Assembly (NCBI RefSeq): GCF_000368065.1
Contig: NZ_KB851200.1
Coordinates: 1,543,204 to 1,607,203 of the forward strand
Reading direction: 5' to 3'
From: Acinetobacter seifertii
GTDB taxonomy: Bacteria > Pseudomonadota > Gammaproteobacteria > Pseudomonadales > Moraxellaceae
Length of the DNA: 64,000 bases
The position numbers were made by a program, and so were the translations under genes. Numbering within the stretch: the first letter of the stretch is position 1; every line of letters begins with the position of its first letter. This document shows positions 27,120 through 36,023 of this stretch, piece after piece. The notes beneath the pieces are model-generated. The model did not search any database. It saw only the letters and a program-made list of their open reading frames with translations, and was not told the origin of the DNA.

Positions 27120-27204
27120 GTGTTTACCTATAGATCGCAGTTTTGTTCTGAATCTATAAAAACGCTTTATGGACTTTCGATCAATCAACCTAGATGAGTC
27201 GTTA

Positions 27205-27219
27205 TTAACCTCAGGTTAA
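27205..27219. promoter_or_regulatory. Palindrome upstream of mdcA, candidate LysR (MdcR) site
   Basis: TTAACCTCAGGTTAA is a perfect palindrome around a central C. It contains a T-N11-A core (TAACCTCAGGTTA), the general LysR site pattern, and lies 86-100 bases before the mdcA ATG. Linking it to the LysR gene at 18809 is an inference. Confidence 0.5.
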
Positions 27220-27233
27220 CGATTGCAGCAGCC

Positions 27234-27262
27234 TCTCTTTTCTGGCTAAGCCAAAAAAGAGA
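27234..27262 (-). terminator. Hairpin between the GNAT gene and mdcA
   Basis: TCTCTTTTCTGGC at 27234-27246 pairs with GCCAAAAAAGAGA at 27250-27262 with one mismatch over a 3-base loop. It probably ends the GNAT transcript before the mdc promoter; there is no clear T-run beyond the stem. Confidence 0.5.
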
Positions 27263-27285
27263 AAAGCAGTTTGTTTAAATTCTTT

Positions 27286-27879
27286 TTAACGCGGTTTATT
27301 CAACATCCATTCCAGATTCTGGCGTACCGCAGGCCACTCATGTTTCAAAATGCTATAAACATGAGTGTCCCGTAAAATATCATCTTTCACAATTTGATGG
27401 CTTCTTAGTACACCATCAAGCTTTGCACCTAAACGTACAATTGCAGTTTGGCTTTGAACATTTAAAGAAGAAGTACGTAACTCAACTGCAATACAGTTTA
27501 AAGTCTCAAATGCATGGGCCAACAATAGCTTTTTACATTCAGTATTAACTGGGGTTCGCTGTGCAGACTTGCGATACCAAGTTGAGCCAATTTCTACACG
27601 GCGATGAGCTTCTTCAATATGCATGAGAGTCGTCATGCCCAACGCCCGCCCCGTTTTTCGGTCTTCAATATAAAATGGCAACATAGAACCAGCATGTTGC
27701 AAACCTAGACGTCTTTCAATTTCCGCAGTCATTTGTTCAGGTCTTGGCACACGGGTATACCAAAGATTATAAAGTTCCCCATCACAAACAGCCTCTTTAA
27801 GCGCTTCAGCCTGAGTTAAACTTAGTGGCTTTAAAATAACGTGTTCGCCAACCAACTCAACAGGTGTAGTCAAAGACAT
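27286..27879 (-). CDS. GNAT N-acetyltransferase, RimJ/RimL-like
   Basis: A 197-residue acetyltransferase of the GNAT fold. GEHVILKPLSLTQAEALKEA is the first strand and helix, MTTLMHIEEAHRRVEIGSTW the central strands, and ELRTSSLNVQSQTAIVRLGA with KLDGVLRSH the C-terminal strand pair typical of RimJ/RimL relatives. The acetyl-CoA pyrophosphate loop, usually RxxGxG/A, is replaced by KSAQRTPVN, as in some members of this group. It lies 42 bases after the PaiB-like gene and is probably co-transcribed. Substrate unknown. Confidence 0.82.
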   Translation of the reverse strand: MSLTTPVELVGEHVILKPLSLTQAEALKEAVCDGELYNLWYTRVPRPEQMTAEIERRLGLQHAGSMLPFYIEDRKTGRALGMTTLMHIEEAHRRVEIGSTWYRKSAQRTPVNTECKKLLLAHAFETLNCIAVELRTSSLNVQSQTAIVRLGAKLDGVLRSHQIVKDDILRDTHVYSILKHEWPAVRQNLEWMLNKPR

Positions 27880-27921
27880 CTTAATCTCCTCAATAAGTAC
27901 TAAACTTTTATATTTTCAAAA

Positions 27922-28557
27922 TTATTTATTTAACTCAGCCACACTGTACATAGCGTCTGCTATGGTTTGATGACCGGATTTCGATAGACTATCTGCCGCA
28001 CCTAAAATGTCTCGATGTTCTTTGTTTTGCCCAAGTTTTGATTTGCCTTGCAGCTTGGTAATTTCAATCTCAATACCTACAATGGCTTTTAACATCGGTT
28101 CAAGATAGTCTTTTGGAGCATCTGACATTTTCCATGGTTCAGGCTGAGATGCTTCATGAGTACGGGTTAATCGAGCTACTACACCACGAACATAGCGTTC
28201 ATCATCTCGAATCATCACTTTGCCATAAGCATGCACAACCCTATAGTTCCATGTCGGTACTTGTTTGTGCTGTTCATGTTTGGATGGGTACCAATTTGGT
28301 GAGATATAAGCATCGCCAGCTTGAAACACGACCAGCACCTCATCTCCATTTTTAATGTCCTGCCAAACAGGGTTACTTCTAGACACATGCGCATGCAACA
28401 CACCGAACTCCCCTTCATTTGCCTGTAACTCAAATGGAAGATGATTTGCATCTAAACCATTGCTTCCATGAGTAAAAAGCACAGCAAACGGATACTCTTG
28501 AATAAGAGCATGTAATTCCTCTAATCGGTTTTCTGCAAAATCGTCGGGGATATACAT
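27922..28557 (-). CDS. FMN-binding split-barrel protein, PaiB family
   Basis: A 211-residue protein of the PaiB (FMN-binding negative transcriptional regulator) family. It starts MYIPDDFAENRLEELHALI and carries LFTHGSNGLDANHLPFEL and VVFQAGDAYISPNWYPSKH, then VPTWNYRVVHAYGKV, all standard. GTGAGG lies 9 bases before the ATG at 28557; a GTG at 28572 is the alternative. PaiB works with the GNAT PaiA in Bacillus; here too a GNAT gene follows directly. Divergent from a MocR regulator 115 bases away, which may control the pair. Confidence 0.88.
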   Translation of the reverse strand: MYIPDDFAENRLEELHALIQEYPFAVLFTHGSNGLDANHLPFELQANEGEFGVLHAHVSRSNPVWQDIKNGDEVLVVFQAGDAYISPNWYPSKHEQHKQVPTWNYRVVHAYGKVMIRDDERYVRGVVARLTRTHEASQPEPWKMSDAPKDYLEPMLKAIVGIEIEITKLQGKSKLGQNKEHRDILGAADSLSKSGHQTIADAMYSVAELNK

Positions 28558-28672
28558 GGCTAAAAACCTCACTGTAAATATCAGGGTTATTTATATTTTG
28601 TGTTGTAAATTTTCTGGTTTATGTGGATTATTAAAAAGAACCACTTTGTGTTTTTTTAAGTAGACCAGAATT

Positions 28673-30166
28673 ATGGCAAGAATGGCAAAAGTTGTTGAAC
28701 TTCCGTCTATTGCAAAGATTGATAAAAGACAAGGAAAGATTAGTGCTCAATTGACTCAAGCCTTACGCGAAGCCGTACAAAATGGCGATTTGCAGTCAGG
28801 AGATCCATTGCCTTCTTCTCGAGAACTGGCCCAAACACTTGGAGTCGCTCGCGGAACCATTATTGACGCTTATGATCAGCTTCTGGCCGAAGGTGTTTTT
28901 GACTCTCAAGCACGGACTGGAACTTATGTATCTCATGCTTTAGTTAAACCGAGTCCTAAACAAAGTACCAAAAAAGATTCTGATATTCCTCCCGCTATAT
29001 CTTTGACCAAATCTGCACATTCTTATGCCAAAGTGCTCGAAGAATTTAAACCGCTTCCTCATGTTCCATTTGCCGTATCTGTACCCGTTGGGCGAGCCAA
29101 ACCAAGTGATGTGTGGCGTAAGTTTGGCAATAAATTTAGATCTCGAGGAGCAGGCTCTCCTTCAGGCTATGGAGAACCTCAAGGTGTGTTGTCACTGAGA
29201 GTTGCTATAGCAGACTATGTACGCCGATCACGCTCTGTACACTGTGAACCTGATCAAATTATGATTACCCCTGGAATTCAACAAGCGCTCTATATTTGCA
29301 GCCAAATTTTATTTGAAGCAAAAGATGAAGTCTGGGTTGAAGATCCAGCATATCGAGGGACCACAGCGATTTTTGAACATGCTGTACAAAACATTCATAT
29401 GGTTCGTGTTCCTGTCGATGAAGAAGGTATTCAAGTTGAAGCTGGTATTAAACTTTCTAAACATGCCCGCGCGGCTTTTGTAACACCATCCCACCAATAT
29501 CCACTTGGCATGCCGATGAGTCTAGCAAGACGTACGAGTTTATTGGCTTGGGCAAAACAGCAAAACGCGTGGATCATTGAAGATGATTATGACAGTGAAC
29601 TTCGTTATAACGGCCAGCCCTTCCCATCTTTACAAGGTATGGCACCCGATCAAGTGATTTATCTCGGTACGTTTAGCAAAGTCTTATTCCCGTCACTAAG
29701 ACTGGGTTATGCCGTATTGCCTAAAGAACTCGTAGCACCTTTTTGTGGGCTTAGAGTCTTAATTGATCGGCACCCACCCGCTGCCGATCAGCATGTTTTG
29801 GCTGCTTTTATTCAAGAGGGTTATTTAGAGAGACATATTCGACGTATTCGAAATGTTTACGCCGAAGTCCGAGAACACATTATTGATTTAATTGAAAAAT
29901 ACATCCCTCAAGAGCTGGCTTGGTTACAGCCGGGTGATCAAGGCATGCACATGGTATTATGGCTTGCGCCTCAAATAAATGACATTGAAGTTGCAAGCAC
30001 TGCAATCAATGCAGGTATTGCAATTAAAGCCATTTCACCTACATTTTCAAAAGAACGACAACGTTCGGGTTTAATTGTTGGGTTAAGCGATTTTGAACCC
30101 GAACTTCTGCAACAAGCTATAAAAAAGCTATCAATAATTATTCAACAACACGCCAAGTCAATATAG
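28673..30166 (+). CDS. MocR/PdxR-family regulator with aminotransferase domain
   Basis: A 497-residue protein with a GntR winged helix (QSGDPLPSSRELAQTLGVAR, GTYVS) and an aminotransferase-like domain. GYGEPQGVLSLRVAIADYVR, ITPGIQQALYICSQIL, DDYDSELRYNGQPFPSL and the Schiff-base lysine in LGTFSKVLFPSLRLGY are all present. It is divergent from the PaiB-GNAT pair, the typical MocR layout, so it likely controls those genes. Its tail comes within 8 bases of the convergent LrgB gene. Confidence 0.88.
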   Translation: MARMAKVVELPSIAKIDKRQGKISAQLTQALREAVQNGDLQSGDPLPSSRELAQTLGVARGTIIDAYDQLLAEGVFDSQARTGTYVSHALVKPSPKQSTKKDSDIPPAISLTKSAHSYAKVLEEFKPLPHVPFAVSVPVGRAKPSDVWRKFGNKFRSRGAGSPSGYGEPQGVLSLRVAIADYVRRSRSVHCEPDQIMITPGIQQALYICSQILFEAKDEVWVEDPAYRGTTAIFEHAVQNIHMVRVPVDEEGIQVEAGIKLSKHARAAFVTPSHQYPLGMPMSLARRTSLLAWAKQQNAWIIEDDYDSELRYNGQPFPSLQGMAPDQVIYLGTFSKVLFPSLRLGYAVLPKELVAPFCGLRVLIDRHPPAADQHVLAAFIQEGYLERHIRRIRNVYAEVREHIIDLIEKYIPQELAWLQPGDQGMHMVLWLAPQINDIEVASTAINAGIAIKAISPTFSKERQRSGLIVGLSDFEPELLQQAIKKLSIIIQQHAKSI

Positions 30167-30173
30167 GCAAAAC

Positions 30174-30863
30174 TTACAACAGCAACCATAAATGAATGGC
30201 AAATGGTCCAACAAGAACCATTAAAATACCGGCAATAACCATGGTTAAACTGGCAATCACACCTTCTTCGCTATTGCGTTGTTGGGCTCTGACTGTACCA
30301 AAACCGTGGGCAGCATTGCCAAAGGCTGCCCCATTTGCCACATTAGAACGGATTTTAGTAATCGCTAAAATCGCATCGCCACAAATCATACCGACCAAAC
30401 CCGTAATGACAGTAAATAGAGAAACCAATGCTGCCGACCCGTGAATATCTTGCGCTAAAATCATGGCAAATGGTGTCGAAATAGAACGTGCCATCAAACT
30501 GTTGGTCACTTCAGGACTAAAGTGGAACCACTGCGCCATTTCATAGGCAGACATCACACCTACACTCATGCCGACAATAATCGCAATCGAAAGAACCCCG
30601 AGATTTTTACGAATCGTTTCCCGATAGCGATAAATTGGTACAGCGAAAGCAACCGTTGCAGGACCTAACAAATTCACAATCCACTGGGTATCTTCTGCAT
30701 AAGTTTGATATGAAATTCCAAAAATCGTCATCAAAATAATGGTGAGTACTGGCACACTAATCGCAGGTGATAGCCAAAGTTTTGGATTTTTCTGATAGAT
30801 CCGCTTTGCCACAACATAAGCTGCCAAAGTCCAGATGAGACAAAGGATTGACCAAATATTCAT
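30174..30863 (-). CDS. LrgB/CidB family membrane protein
   Basis: A 229-residue membrane protein with about seven helices. VNLLGPATVAFAVPIYRY, SISTPFAMILAQDIHGSAAL and GAAFGNAAHGFGTVRAQQ are the LrgB/CidB signatures. The family acts with the holin-like LrgA/CidA partner in murein hydrolase control, cell death or export of small organic acids. It starts 13 bases after the CidA/LrgA-like gene. The convergent MocR gene ends 7 bases from its stop. Confidence 0.9.
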   Translation of the reverse strand: MNIWSILCLIWTLAAYVVAKRIYQKNPKLWLSPAISVPVLTIILMTIFGISYQTYAEDTQWIVNLLGPATVAFAVPIYRYRETIRKNLGVLSIAIIVGMSVGVMSAYEMAQWFHFSPEVTNSLMARSISTPFAMILAQDIHGSAALVSLFTVITGLVGMICGDAILAITKIRSNVANGAAFGNAAHGFGTVRAQQRNSEEGVIASLTMVIAGILMVLVGPFAIHLWLLL

Positions 30864-30876
30864 GTCGTTTTGCTCT

Positions 30877-31308
30877 TTAAATATGCTTATGTTGAAGACG
30901 CTTTCGAGCCTGTAAATAAGCTTTCAAACGATTGTAATAATGAATGGTCAGACACGTACTGAGCATGACCGAAATGGTCCCAACCGCAATGCTCAAAACA
31001 ATTTGCCAGCCTTCGGTCATAAACAAGATTTTATACTGAACTACAGCAACCACCACTGGCACGAAAAACAGCAACAGCTCACCTAAAACCACAGTTGCTC
31101 CCATTGCCACCTGATCCATTTTGATCACTTTAAAAAACAGGCATAAAAGCAATAAAAACATACCTAAAATACCTGCCGAGACAGGCACGCCGAGTTTTTG
31201 ATGTAAGAGATATCCGACCCACCAAAATCCAGCCAAAATCAAAATTTGTTTAACTAAAACTAAAAGTGAAGGTTGTGTGGGTGTTCCAGAAGCAGATTCA
31301 GTACTCAT
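30877..31308 (-). CDS. CidA/LrgA family holin-like protein
   Basis: A 143-residue protein with four hydrophobic helices, including ILILAGFWWVGYLLHQKLG with PVSAGILGMFLLLLCLFFKV and LGELLLFFVPVVVAVVQYK, all standard for CidA/LrgA. The C-terminal tail is basic (KAYLQARKRLQHKHI). It is the first gene of a two-gene unit with LrgB and is divergent from a LysR gene, as in cidABR loci, so the LysR protein is the likely activator. Confidence 0.9.
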   Translation of the reverse strand: MSTESASGTPTQPSLLVLVKQILILAGFWWVGYLLHQKLGVPVSAGILGMFLLLLCLFFKVIKMDQVAMGATVVLGELLLFFVPVVVAVVQYKILFMTEGWQIVLSIAVGTISVMLSTCLTIHYYNRLKAYLQARKRLQHKHI

Positions 31309-31385
31309 TTTGCGAAATTAGATGGTTAACTACACCATTATGCTATCTTGGTTAAACCTGCTAAATATGAATTATTCATGTTAAT

Positions 31386-31406
31386 ATTATTCCAAAATGG
31401 AATAAT
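31386..31406. promoter_or_regulatory. Palindrome in the cidA-LysR divergent promoter
   Basis: ATTATTCC at 31386-31393 and GGAATAAT at 31399-31406 are perfect inverted arms around AAAAT. It sits 13 bases before the LysR start and 77 before the CidA/LrgA-like start, a usual place for LysR binding and autoregulation. Binding is inferred. Confidence 0.5.
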
Positions 31407-31418
31407 CTATTCTTTATT

Positions 31419-32324
31419 ATGCTTTCTCTAAAATCCTTACAATGCTTCGTTACACTAGTTAAAACTAAAAGCTTTACTCGTACCGCTGAAGAGCTGTATC
31501 TGACCCAACCCACCATTAGTAAAATATTACAGCAGCTTGAAGAGCAGCTTCAGGTACAACTTTTGGTTAAACCCGATCACGGCCGTAAAAGGCAAATCGA
31601 GTTGACTGAAATTGGAGAACGTATTTATGAACATGCGATCGAGCTTCTTCAGGCAGAACAAAACATTTTTCTTGAAATTGAAAACTACCAACAATTAAAA
31701 ACTGGGACTTTAAAACTTGGCGTTCCCCCCTTAGGTTCACAGCTCTTAACGACTGCCCTGTTTGATTATCATCAGCAATTGCCAGATATTGAATTAGCTT
31801 TTATGGAAGTGGGTTCACGTGGTATTGAACAAGCTTTGCTTAACAATGAACTAGACGTTGGCGTTTTATTGCAGCCTTTTGATAAGCAAATCTTTAATAG
31901 CATTGAGCTATGCAACTACCCTTTAATGGTTCTTTTACGTCGGGATGCGAGTTGGGCAACCCGCAAAAAAATAAATCTAGAAGAGCTACAACACCAATCA
32001 TTTTTGATGTTTCCAGAAAATTTCTCTTTAAACAGTATTATTCTCGATGCCTGTAAGCAGCATGGTTTCTACCCGACCATTGCTTGCCGGACCAGCCAAT
32101 GGCATCTCTTGGCAGACATGGTGCTACAACGTATGGGAATCGCGCTTCTCCCGAAGTATTATACTGACATGCTTGACCCTAGTTTATTTGCAGCAGTACC
32201 ACTTGAAAAACCAAATATTCAGTGGCACTTAGTGATGGCTTGGAAAAAGAATCTTCCTGTCTCACCAGCGGTACAGGCATGGCTTAGTATTGTTCGTCAG
32301 CATTTTCAGCACATTAAGCCCTAA
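31419..32324 (+). CDS. LysR-family regulator, probable CidR-like
   Basis: A 301-residue LysR protein. The winged helix reads SLKSLQCFVTLVKTKSFTRT with LYLTQPTISKILQQLEEQL. The effector domain has TGTLKLGVPPLGSQLLTTAL and LQRMGIALLPKYYTDML. It diverges from the CidA/LrgA-LrgB pair with 110 bases between starts and a palindrome before it. In staphylococci and bacilli, CidR-type LysR proteins activate cidAB in response to acetate; that signal here is not known. Confidence 0.87.
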   Translation: MLSLKSLQCFVTLVKTKSFTRTAEELYLTQPTISKILQQLEEQLQVQLLVKPDHGRKRQIELTEIGERIYEHAIELLQAEQNIFLEIENYQQLKTGTLKLGVPPLGSQLLTTALFDYHQQLPDIELAFMEVGSRGIEQALLNNELDVGVLLQPFDKQIFNSIELCNYPLMVLLRRDASWATRKKINLEELQHQSFLMFPENFSLNSIILDACKQHGFYPTIACRTSQWHLLADMVLQRMGIALLPKYYTDMLDPSLFAAVPLEKPNIQWHLVMAWKKNLPVSPAVQAWLSIVRQHFQHIKP

Positions 32325-32444
32325 CGTTGAACACTGAAATGGCTTAATTCAAAAACCGATAAAGCTTTTCCACAAAAAAGCTACCCAATCTTGGATCAGC
32401 TCACTTAGACTAGATCCGATTGTTTTATGACATGGACAATAACA

Positions 32445-33071
32445 ATGAATAATGAACATTTTAAGCTATACACAGATTCACAATTTCTAAGCCCCTATGC
32501 GTTTACAGTTTTTGTAGGGCTACATGAAAAACAAATTCCATTTGAAATAGCGACCATCAACTTAGGGCAGCAAGGCCAGTTTGAAAAATCTTATGTAGCA
32601 AAGTCATTAACTGCCAAAGTGCCTGTACTTGAGCATAACGATTTTGCCTTATCAGAATCTTCTGCCATTTTGGAATATCTTGAAGAACTTTATCCAAACA
32701 CATCTATTTATCCAAAAGATATTCAAGCACGCACAAGAGCAAGACAAATTCAGGCATGGCTCAGATCAGACTTAGTAGCACTAAGAACTGAACGTCCAAC
32801 CGATGTTGTTTTTATTCAGCCCACGTCCACTCCACTTTCAGAAGAAGGCAAAAAAGCAGCCGAGAAACTTTTCTTTGTTGCAGAAAAACTTCTAGCGTCT
32901 GATGCCGAATTTCTTTTTGGTTCATGGAGCATTGTGGATGCTGAACTTGCTCTAATGTTGCAACGCCTTATTCAAAATGATGATGCTGTACCAGAACCTT
33001 TAAAAAACTATGCATTACAGCAATGGCAACGACCGACCTTACAAAAATGGCTTGCCTTGCGACATAACTAA
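32445..33071 (+). CDS. Glutathione S-transferase, YfcF-like
   Basis: A 208-residue cytoplasmic GST. The thioredoxin-like domain has LYTDSQFLSPYAFTVFVGLH with the N-terminal Ser-Pro segment, TAKVPVLEHNDFALSESSAI for the cis-Pro and glutathione-binding ESSAI motif, and a helical C-terminal domain with WSIVDAELALMLQRL. The ATG at 32445 is preferred over 32427 because YfcF homologues begin about eight residues before the first strand. It lies 33 bases before the YghU-like GST and is likely co-transcribed. Substrate unknown; YfcF acts in oxidative-stress defence in E. coli. Confidence 0.85.
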   Translation: MNNEHFKLYTDSQFLSPYAFTVFVGLHEKQIPFEIATINLGQQGQFEKSYVAKSLTAKVPVLEHNDFALSESSAILEYLEELYPNTSIYPKDIQARTRARQIQAWLRSDLVALRTERPTDVVFIQPTSTPLSEEGKKAAEKLFFVAEKLLASDAEFLFGSWSIVDAELALMLQRLIQNDDAVPEPLKNYALQQWQRPTLQKWLALRHN

Positions 33072-33104
33072 ACGCTTATATTTACACCAAACACGAGATA
33101 AAAA

Positions 33105-33965
33105 ATGAGTGATTCAAACTATATTCCTCCACAAGTTTGGCAATGGACTGGAGAAAAAACCGATTTAAACCAACCTACCTCAGGTGCGCGTTACGAGCAT
33201 ACACTTCCAGTAGGGAAACATCCGCTCCAGCTCTATTCTTTAGCAACGCCTAATGGTCAAAAAGTCACTATTTTGCTAGAAGAACTTTTAGCATTAGGAA
33301 ATCAAGATGCTGAATATGATGCTTGGCTGATTAAAATCGGTGAAGGTCAGCAATTTGGCAGTGGCTTTGTCGAAGTTAATCCAAACTCTAAAATTCCAGC
33401 ATTGGTTGACCATAGCCAAAACCCGCCATTAAGAGTGTTTGAATCTGGCTCAATTTTGCTTTACTTGGCTGAAAAATTTAAAGCTTTCATTCCAACTGAT
33501 ATTGCTGCACGTACTGAATGTCTTAATTGGTTATTCTGGCAAATGGGCAGTGCACCTTACTTAGGTGGTGGTTTTGGACATTTTTATGCTTATGCACCCG
33601 TTAAAGTTGAATATGCAATTAACCGCTTTGCCTTGGAAACAAAACGCTTACTTGATGTATTAGATCAGCATCTAGCAAAGCATGAATATTTGGCTGGTTC
33701 TGAATATAGCATCGCTGATATTGCGGCGTTCCCTTGGTATGGCGGTCTTGTTAAAAACTGGGTGTATAACGGCGCGGAGTTTTTAGGAGTCGATCAATAT
33801 AAAAATGTTCAGCGTTGGGCAGATGCGATTTTAGCGCGCCCTGCGGTTCAACGTGGCCGTATGGTCAACCGTACCTTTGGTGATTTAGCTACGCAGTTGC
33901 ATGAACGCCATGATGTAAGTGATTTTGAGACCAAGACTCAAGATAAATTGCAGAATCAGTCTTAA
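33105..33965 (+). CDS. yghU: Glutathione-dependent disulfide-bond oxidoreductase, YghU-like GST
   Basis: A 286-residue GST-like protein of the YghU/Ure2-like class. YIPPQVWQWTGEKTDLNQPT at the start is diagnostic, followed by LYSLATPNGQKVTILLEEL, PNSKIPALVDH and VFESGSILLYLAEKF for the glutathione site, and YSIADIAAFPWYGGLVKNW in the C-terminal helices. YghU binds two glutathiones and reduces disulfides. Follows the YfcF-like GST by 33 bases. Confidence 0.9.
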   Translation: MSDSNYIPPQVWQWTGEKTDLNQPTSGARYEHTLPVGKHPLQLYSLATPNGQKVTILLEELLALGNQDAEYDAWLIKIGEGQQFGSGFVEVNPNSKIPALVDHSQNPPLRVFESGSILLYLAEKFKAFIPTDIAARTECLNWLFWQMGSAPYLGGGFGHFYAYAPVKVEYAINRFALETKRLLDVLDQHLAKHEYLAGSEYSIADIAAFPWYGGLVKNWVYNGAEFLGVDQYKNVQRWADAILARPAVQRGRMVNRTFGDLATQLHERHDVSDFETKTQDKLQNQS

Positions 33966-34002
33966 AAATATCATTCAGTTTTTGACTCACCCGCAAGATA
34001 TT

Positions 34003-34923
34003 TCATTTTTGCGGGTATTCAAAGTTGGCAAAATAACTCGTATATAACTCACTCAGCCAAGCGACAAAAACTCGTACGCGTGGCGAGAGCTGCCGATGCT
34101 GCGGATATAAAGCAGAAACTGACATCTTCGGGATTTCCCACTCAGATAAAACCTGAACCAGTCGCCCATTTTTTAATTCATTTGCCACATGGTAGCGCGG
34201 TACTTGAATTAAGCCAGCCCCTTGTAAGGCAGATAATACATAGTTTTCAGCATCATTTACCGCGATCCAGCTTTTCAAAAAATAATCTTGTTTTTTGCCA
34301 TTCACTATCAATTCAAATGGATAATTCCGCCCGCCTGATGTCGAAAAGAAATTGACACAATAATGTGATAACAACTCTTCTGGTTGCTCTGGCATTCCAT
34401 GTTTATTTAAATAGTCAGGACTCGCACAAATCACTTGTGGCATATCCACCAAATGTCTAGCAATTAAAGTGGAATCATCTAAACGGCCCGCTCTCACCAC
34501 ACAGTCTATCCCTTCCCGAATCAGATCAACCAAGCGATCAGCCGTACTAATTACCAGTTCAATGTCGGGGTACAACTCGTGAAATTGGTCGATATTGGGT
34601 AAAACAATTTTAGTTGCATGTGCGCCTGATAAATCGACACGTAATAAACCACGGGGCTGAGCAATTACATTGCGTAAAGATGATTCGGCATCATCGAGTT
34701 CCGATAATATTTGTGTACAGCGTTCATAAAATGCTTGTCCATCAAGTGATGGTCTTACATGCCGAGTCGTCCGCTCTAGCAAACGACACTGTAAGTTATT
34801 CTCTAACTCTTTAATGGCATTACTTGCTGTAGCGCGTGGGATATTCAGTTGATCGGCTGCCTGACTAAAGCTCCCCAGCTCTACGATGCGGGTAAAAAGT
34901 TGCAAAGTGTCAAATTTATCCAT
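34003..34923 (-). CDS. LysR-family regulator
   Basis: A 306-residue LysR protein with winged helix FDTLQLFTRIVELGSFSQAA plus LNIPRATASNAIKELENNL, and an effector domain with PRGLLRVDLSGAHATKIVLP. The C-terminal ALYPQHRQLSPRVRVFVAWL is typical of the group that controls oxidoreductases or efflux genes. It is divergent from the SDR gene at 35049 with about 125 bases between, so the SDR is its probable target. Its 3' end shares a hairpin (ACCCGCAA at 33989-33996, TTGCGGGT at 34009-34016). Confidence 0.88.
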   Translation of the reverse strand: MDKFDTLQLFTRIVELGSFSQAADQLNIPRATASNAIKELENNLQCRLLERTTRHVRPSLDGQAFYERCTQILSELDDAESSLRNVIAQPRGLLRVDLSGAHATKIVLPNIDQFHELYPDIELVISTADRLVDLIREGIDCVVRAGRLDDSTLIARHLVDMPQVICASPDYLNKHGMPEQPEELLSHYCVNFFSTSGGRNYPFELIVNGKKQDYFLKSWIAVNDAENYVLSALQGAGLIQVPRYHVANELKNGRLVQVLSEWEIPKMSVSALYPQHRQLSPRVRVFVAWLSELYTSYFANFEYPQK

Positions 34924-35048
34924 AATGCTATCTTTTAACCCTATCCATTATTAATGCATATGGAATTATCTTATCCAATTCTAACGATTTATCCCATATT
35001 TCTATATTATTAAAATAAGCCATACTTACTCAAACAGGCAATCTAAAA

Positions 35049-35786
35049 ATGAATATTTCAAGAAAAACAGCTCTGGTTACTGGCGCATCACGTGGTATTG
35101 GCCGTGCTATTGCAGAACGTTTAGCTCAAGATGGCTTTTATGTGATTATTAACTATGCAGGCAATAAGGTGCATGCCCAAGCCACTGTAGAACACATTAT
35201 TGAGCAAGGTGGTCAAGCTTCAGCTATTCAAGCGGACGTTGCAAATGAACATGAAGTGAGCCGTTTGTTTCAAGAGGCAAAGGCCATTAACGGTCAATTA
35301 GATGTGGTAGTTCATAGTGCCGGTATTATGCCTATGGCAAAAATTACACCTGAAGGTCTGCCAGATTTCGATAAAGTAATTCATACCAATTTACGTGGTG
35401 CATTTTTAATATTGGCGCATGCAGCCGAAACAGTGCCAGATGGTGGCCGGATTATTACGCTTTCAACCAGTGTAATTGCCAAATCTTTTCCGGCCTATGG
35501 TCCTTATATTGCTTCAAAAGCTGGTGTCGAAGGTTTAGTACATGTGTTAGCAAATGAGTTACGTGGGCGCAATATCACTGTAAACGCCGTTGCTCCCGGC
35601 CCGACAGGCACTGACCTTTTTTATAATGGAAAAACTGAAGAGCAAGTGGCGGCTATTGCAAAACTTGCTCCATTGGAACGAATCGGAACACCTGACGAAA
35701 TTGCTAGCGTAGTTGCCATGCTAGCTGGTCCAGATGGACGTTGGGTAAACTCACAAGTCATTCGAGTAAATGGTGGATTTGCTTAA
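35049..35786 (+). CDS. Short-chain dehydrogenase/reductase (SDR)
   Basis: A 245-residue classical SDR of the NAD(P)(H)-dependent Rossmann fold. The TGASRGIGRAIAERL nucleotide motif is at the N-terminus, HSAGIMPMAKITPEGL in place of NNAG, STSVIAKSFPAYGPYIASKA includes the Ser and Tyr-x3-Lys catalytic residues, and GPTGTDLFYNGKTEEQVAAI is the C-terminal substrate loop. Followed by a strong terminator. Divergent from a LysR gene. The alcohol or ketone substrate is unknown. Confidence 0.92.
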   Translation: MNISRKTALVTGASRGIGRAIAERLAQDGFYVIINYAGNKVHAQATVEHIIEQGGQASAIQADVANEHEVSRLFQEAKAINGQLDVVVHSAGIMPMAKITPEGLPDFDKVIHTNLRGAFLILAHAAETVPDGGRIITLSTSVIAKSFPAYGPYIASKAGVEGLVHVLANELRGRNITVNAVAPGPTGTDLFYNGKTEEQVAAIAKLAPLERIGTPDEIASVVAMLAGPDGRWVNSQVIRVNGGFA

Positions 35787-35790
35787 TTTT

Positions 35791-35828
35791 AAAAACTGTG
35801 CGGATTATTTTAATCTGCACGGTTTTTA
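35791..35828 (+). terminator. Intrinsic terminator after the SDR gene
   Basis: AAAAACTGTGCGGATTA at 35791-35807 pairs with TAATCTGCACGGTTTTT, allowing two non-Watson-Crick positions, around a short T loop, and ends in a T-run. It lies 4 bases after the stop. Confidence 0.85.
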
Positions 35829-36023
35829 CTAAATAATAAAATTTATTAAATCTATTTTACTTTAATAACTTTATAAGATTAACTAATACTGTTTTATATA
35901 AAATACTCACCGCTCTTATTTATCAAAATAATATATATAAATAGATATTCCTTATTTTTGCTTATATTTAAAACCGCGTAAATTGATCCTTAACAATCTG
36001 AATCAAAGATAAGGATATATTCA

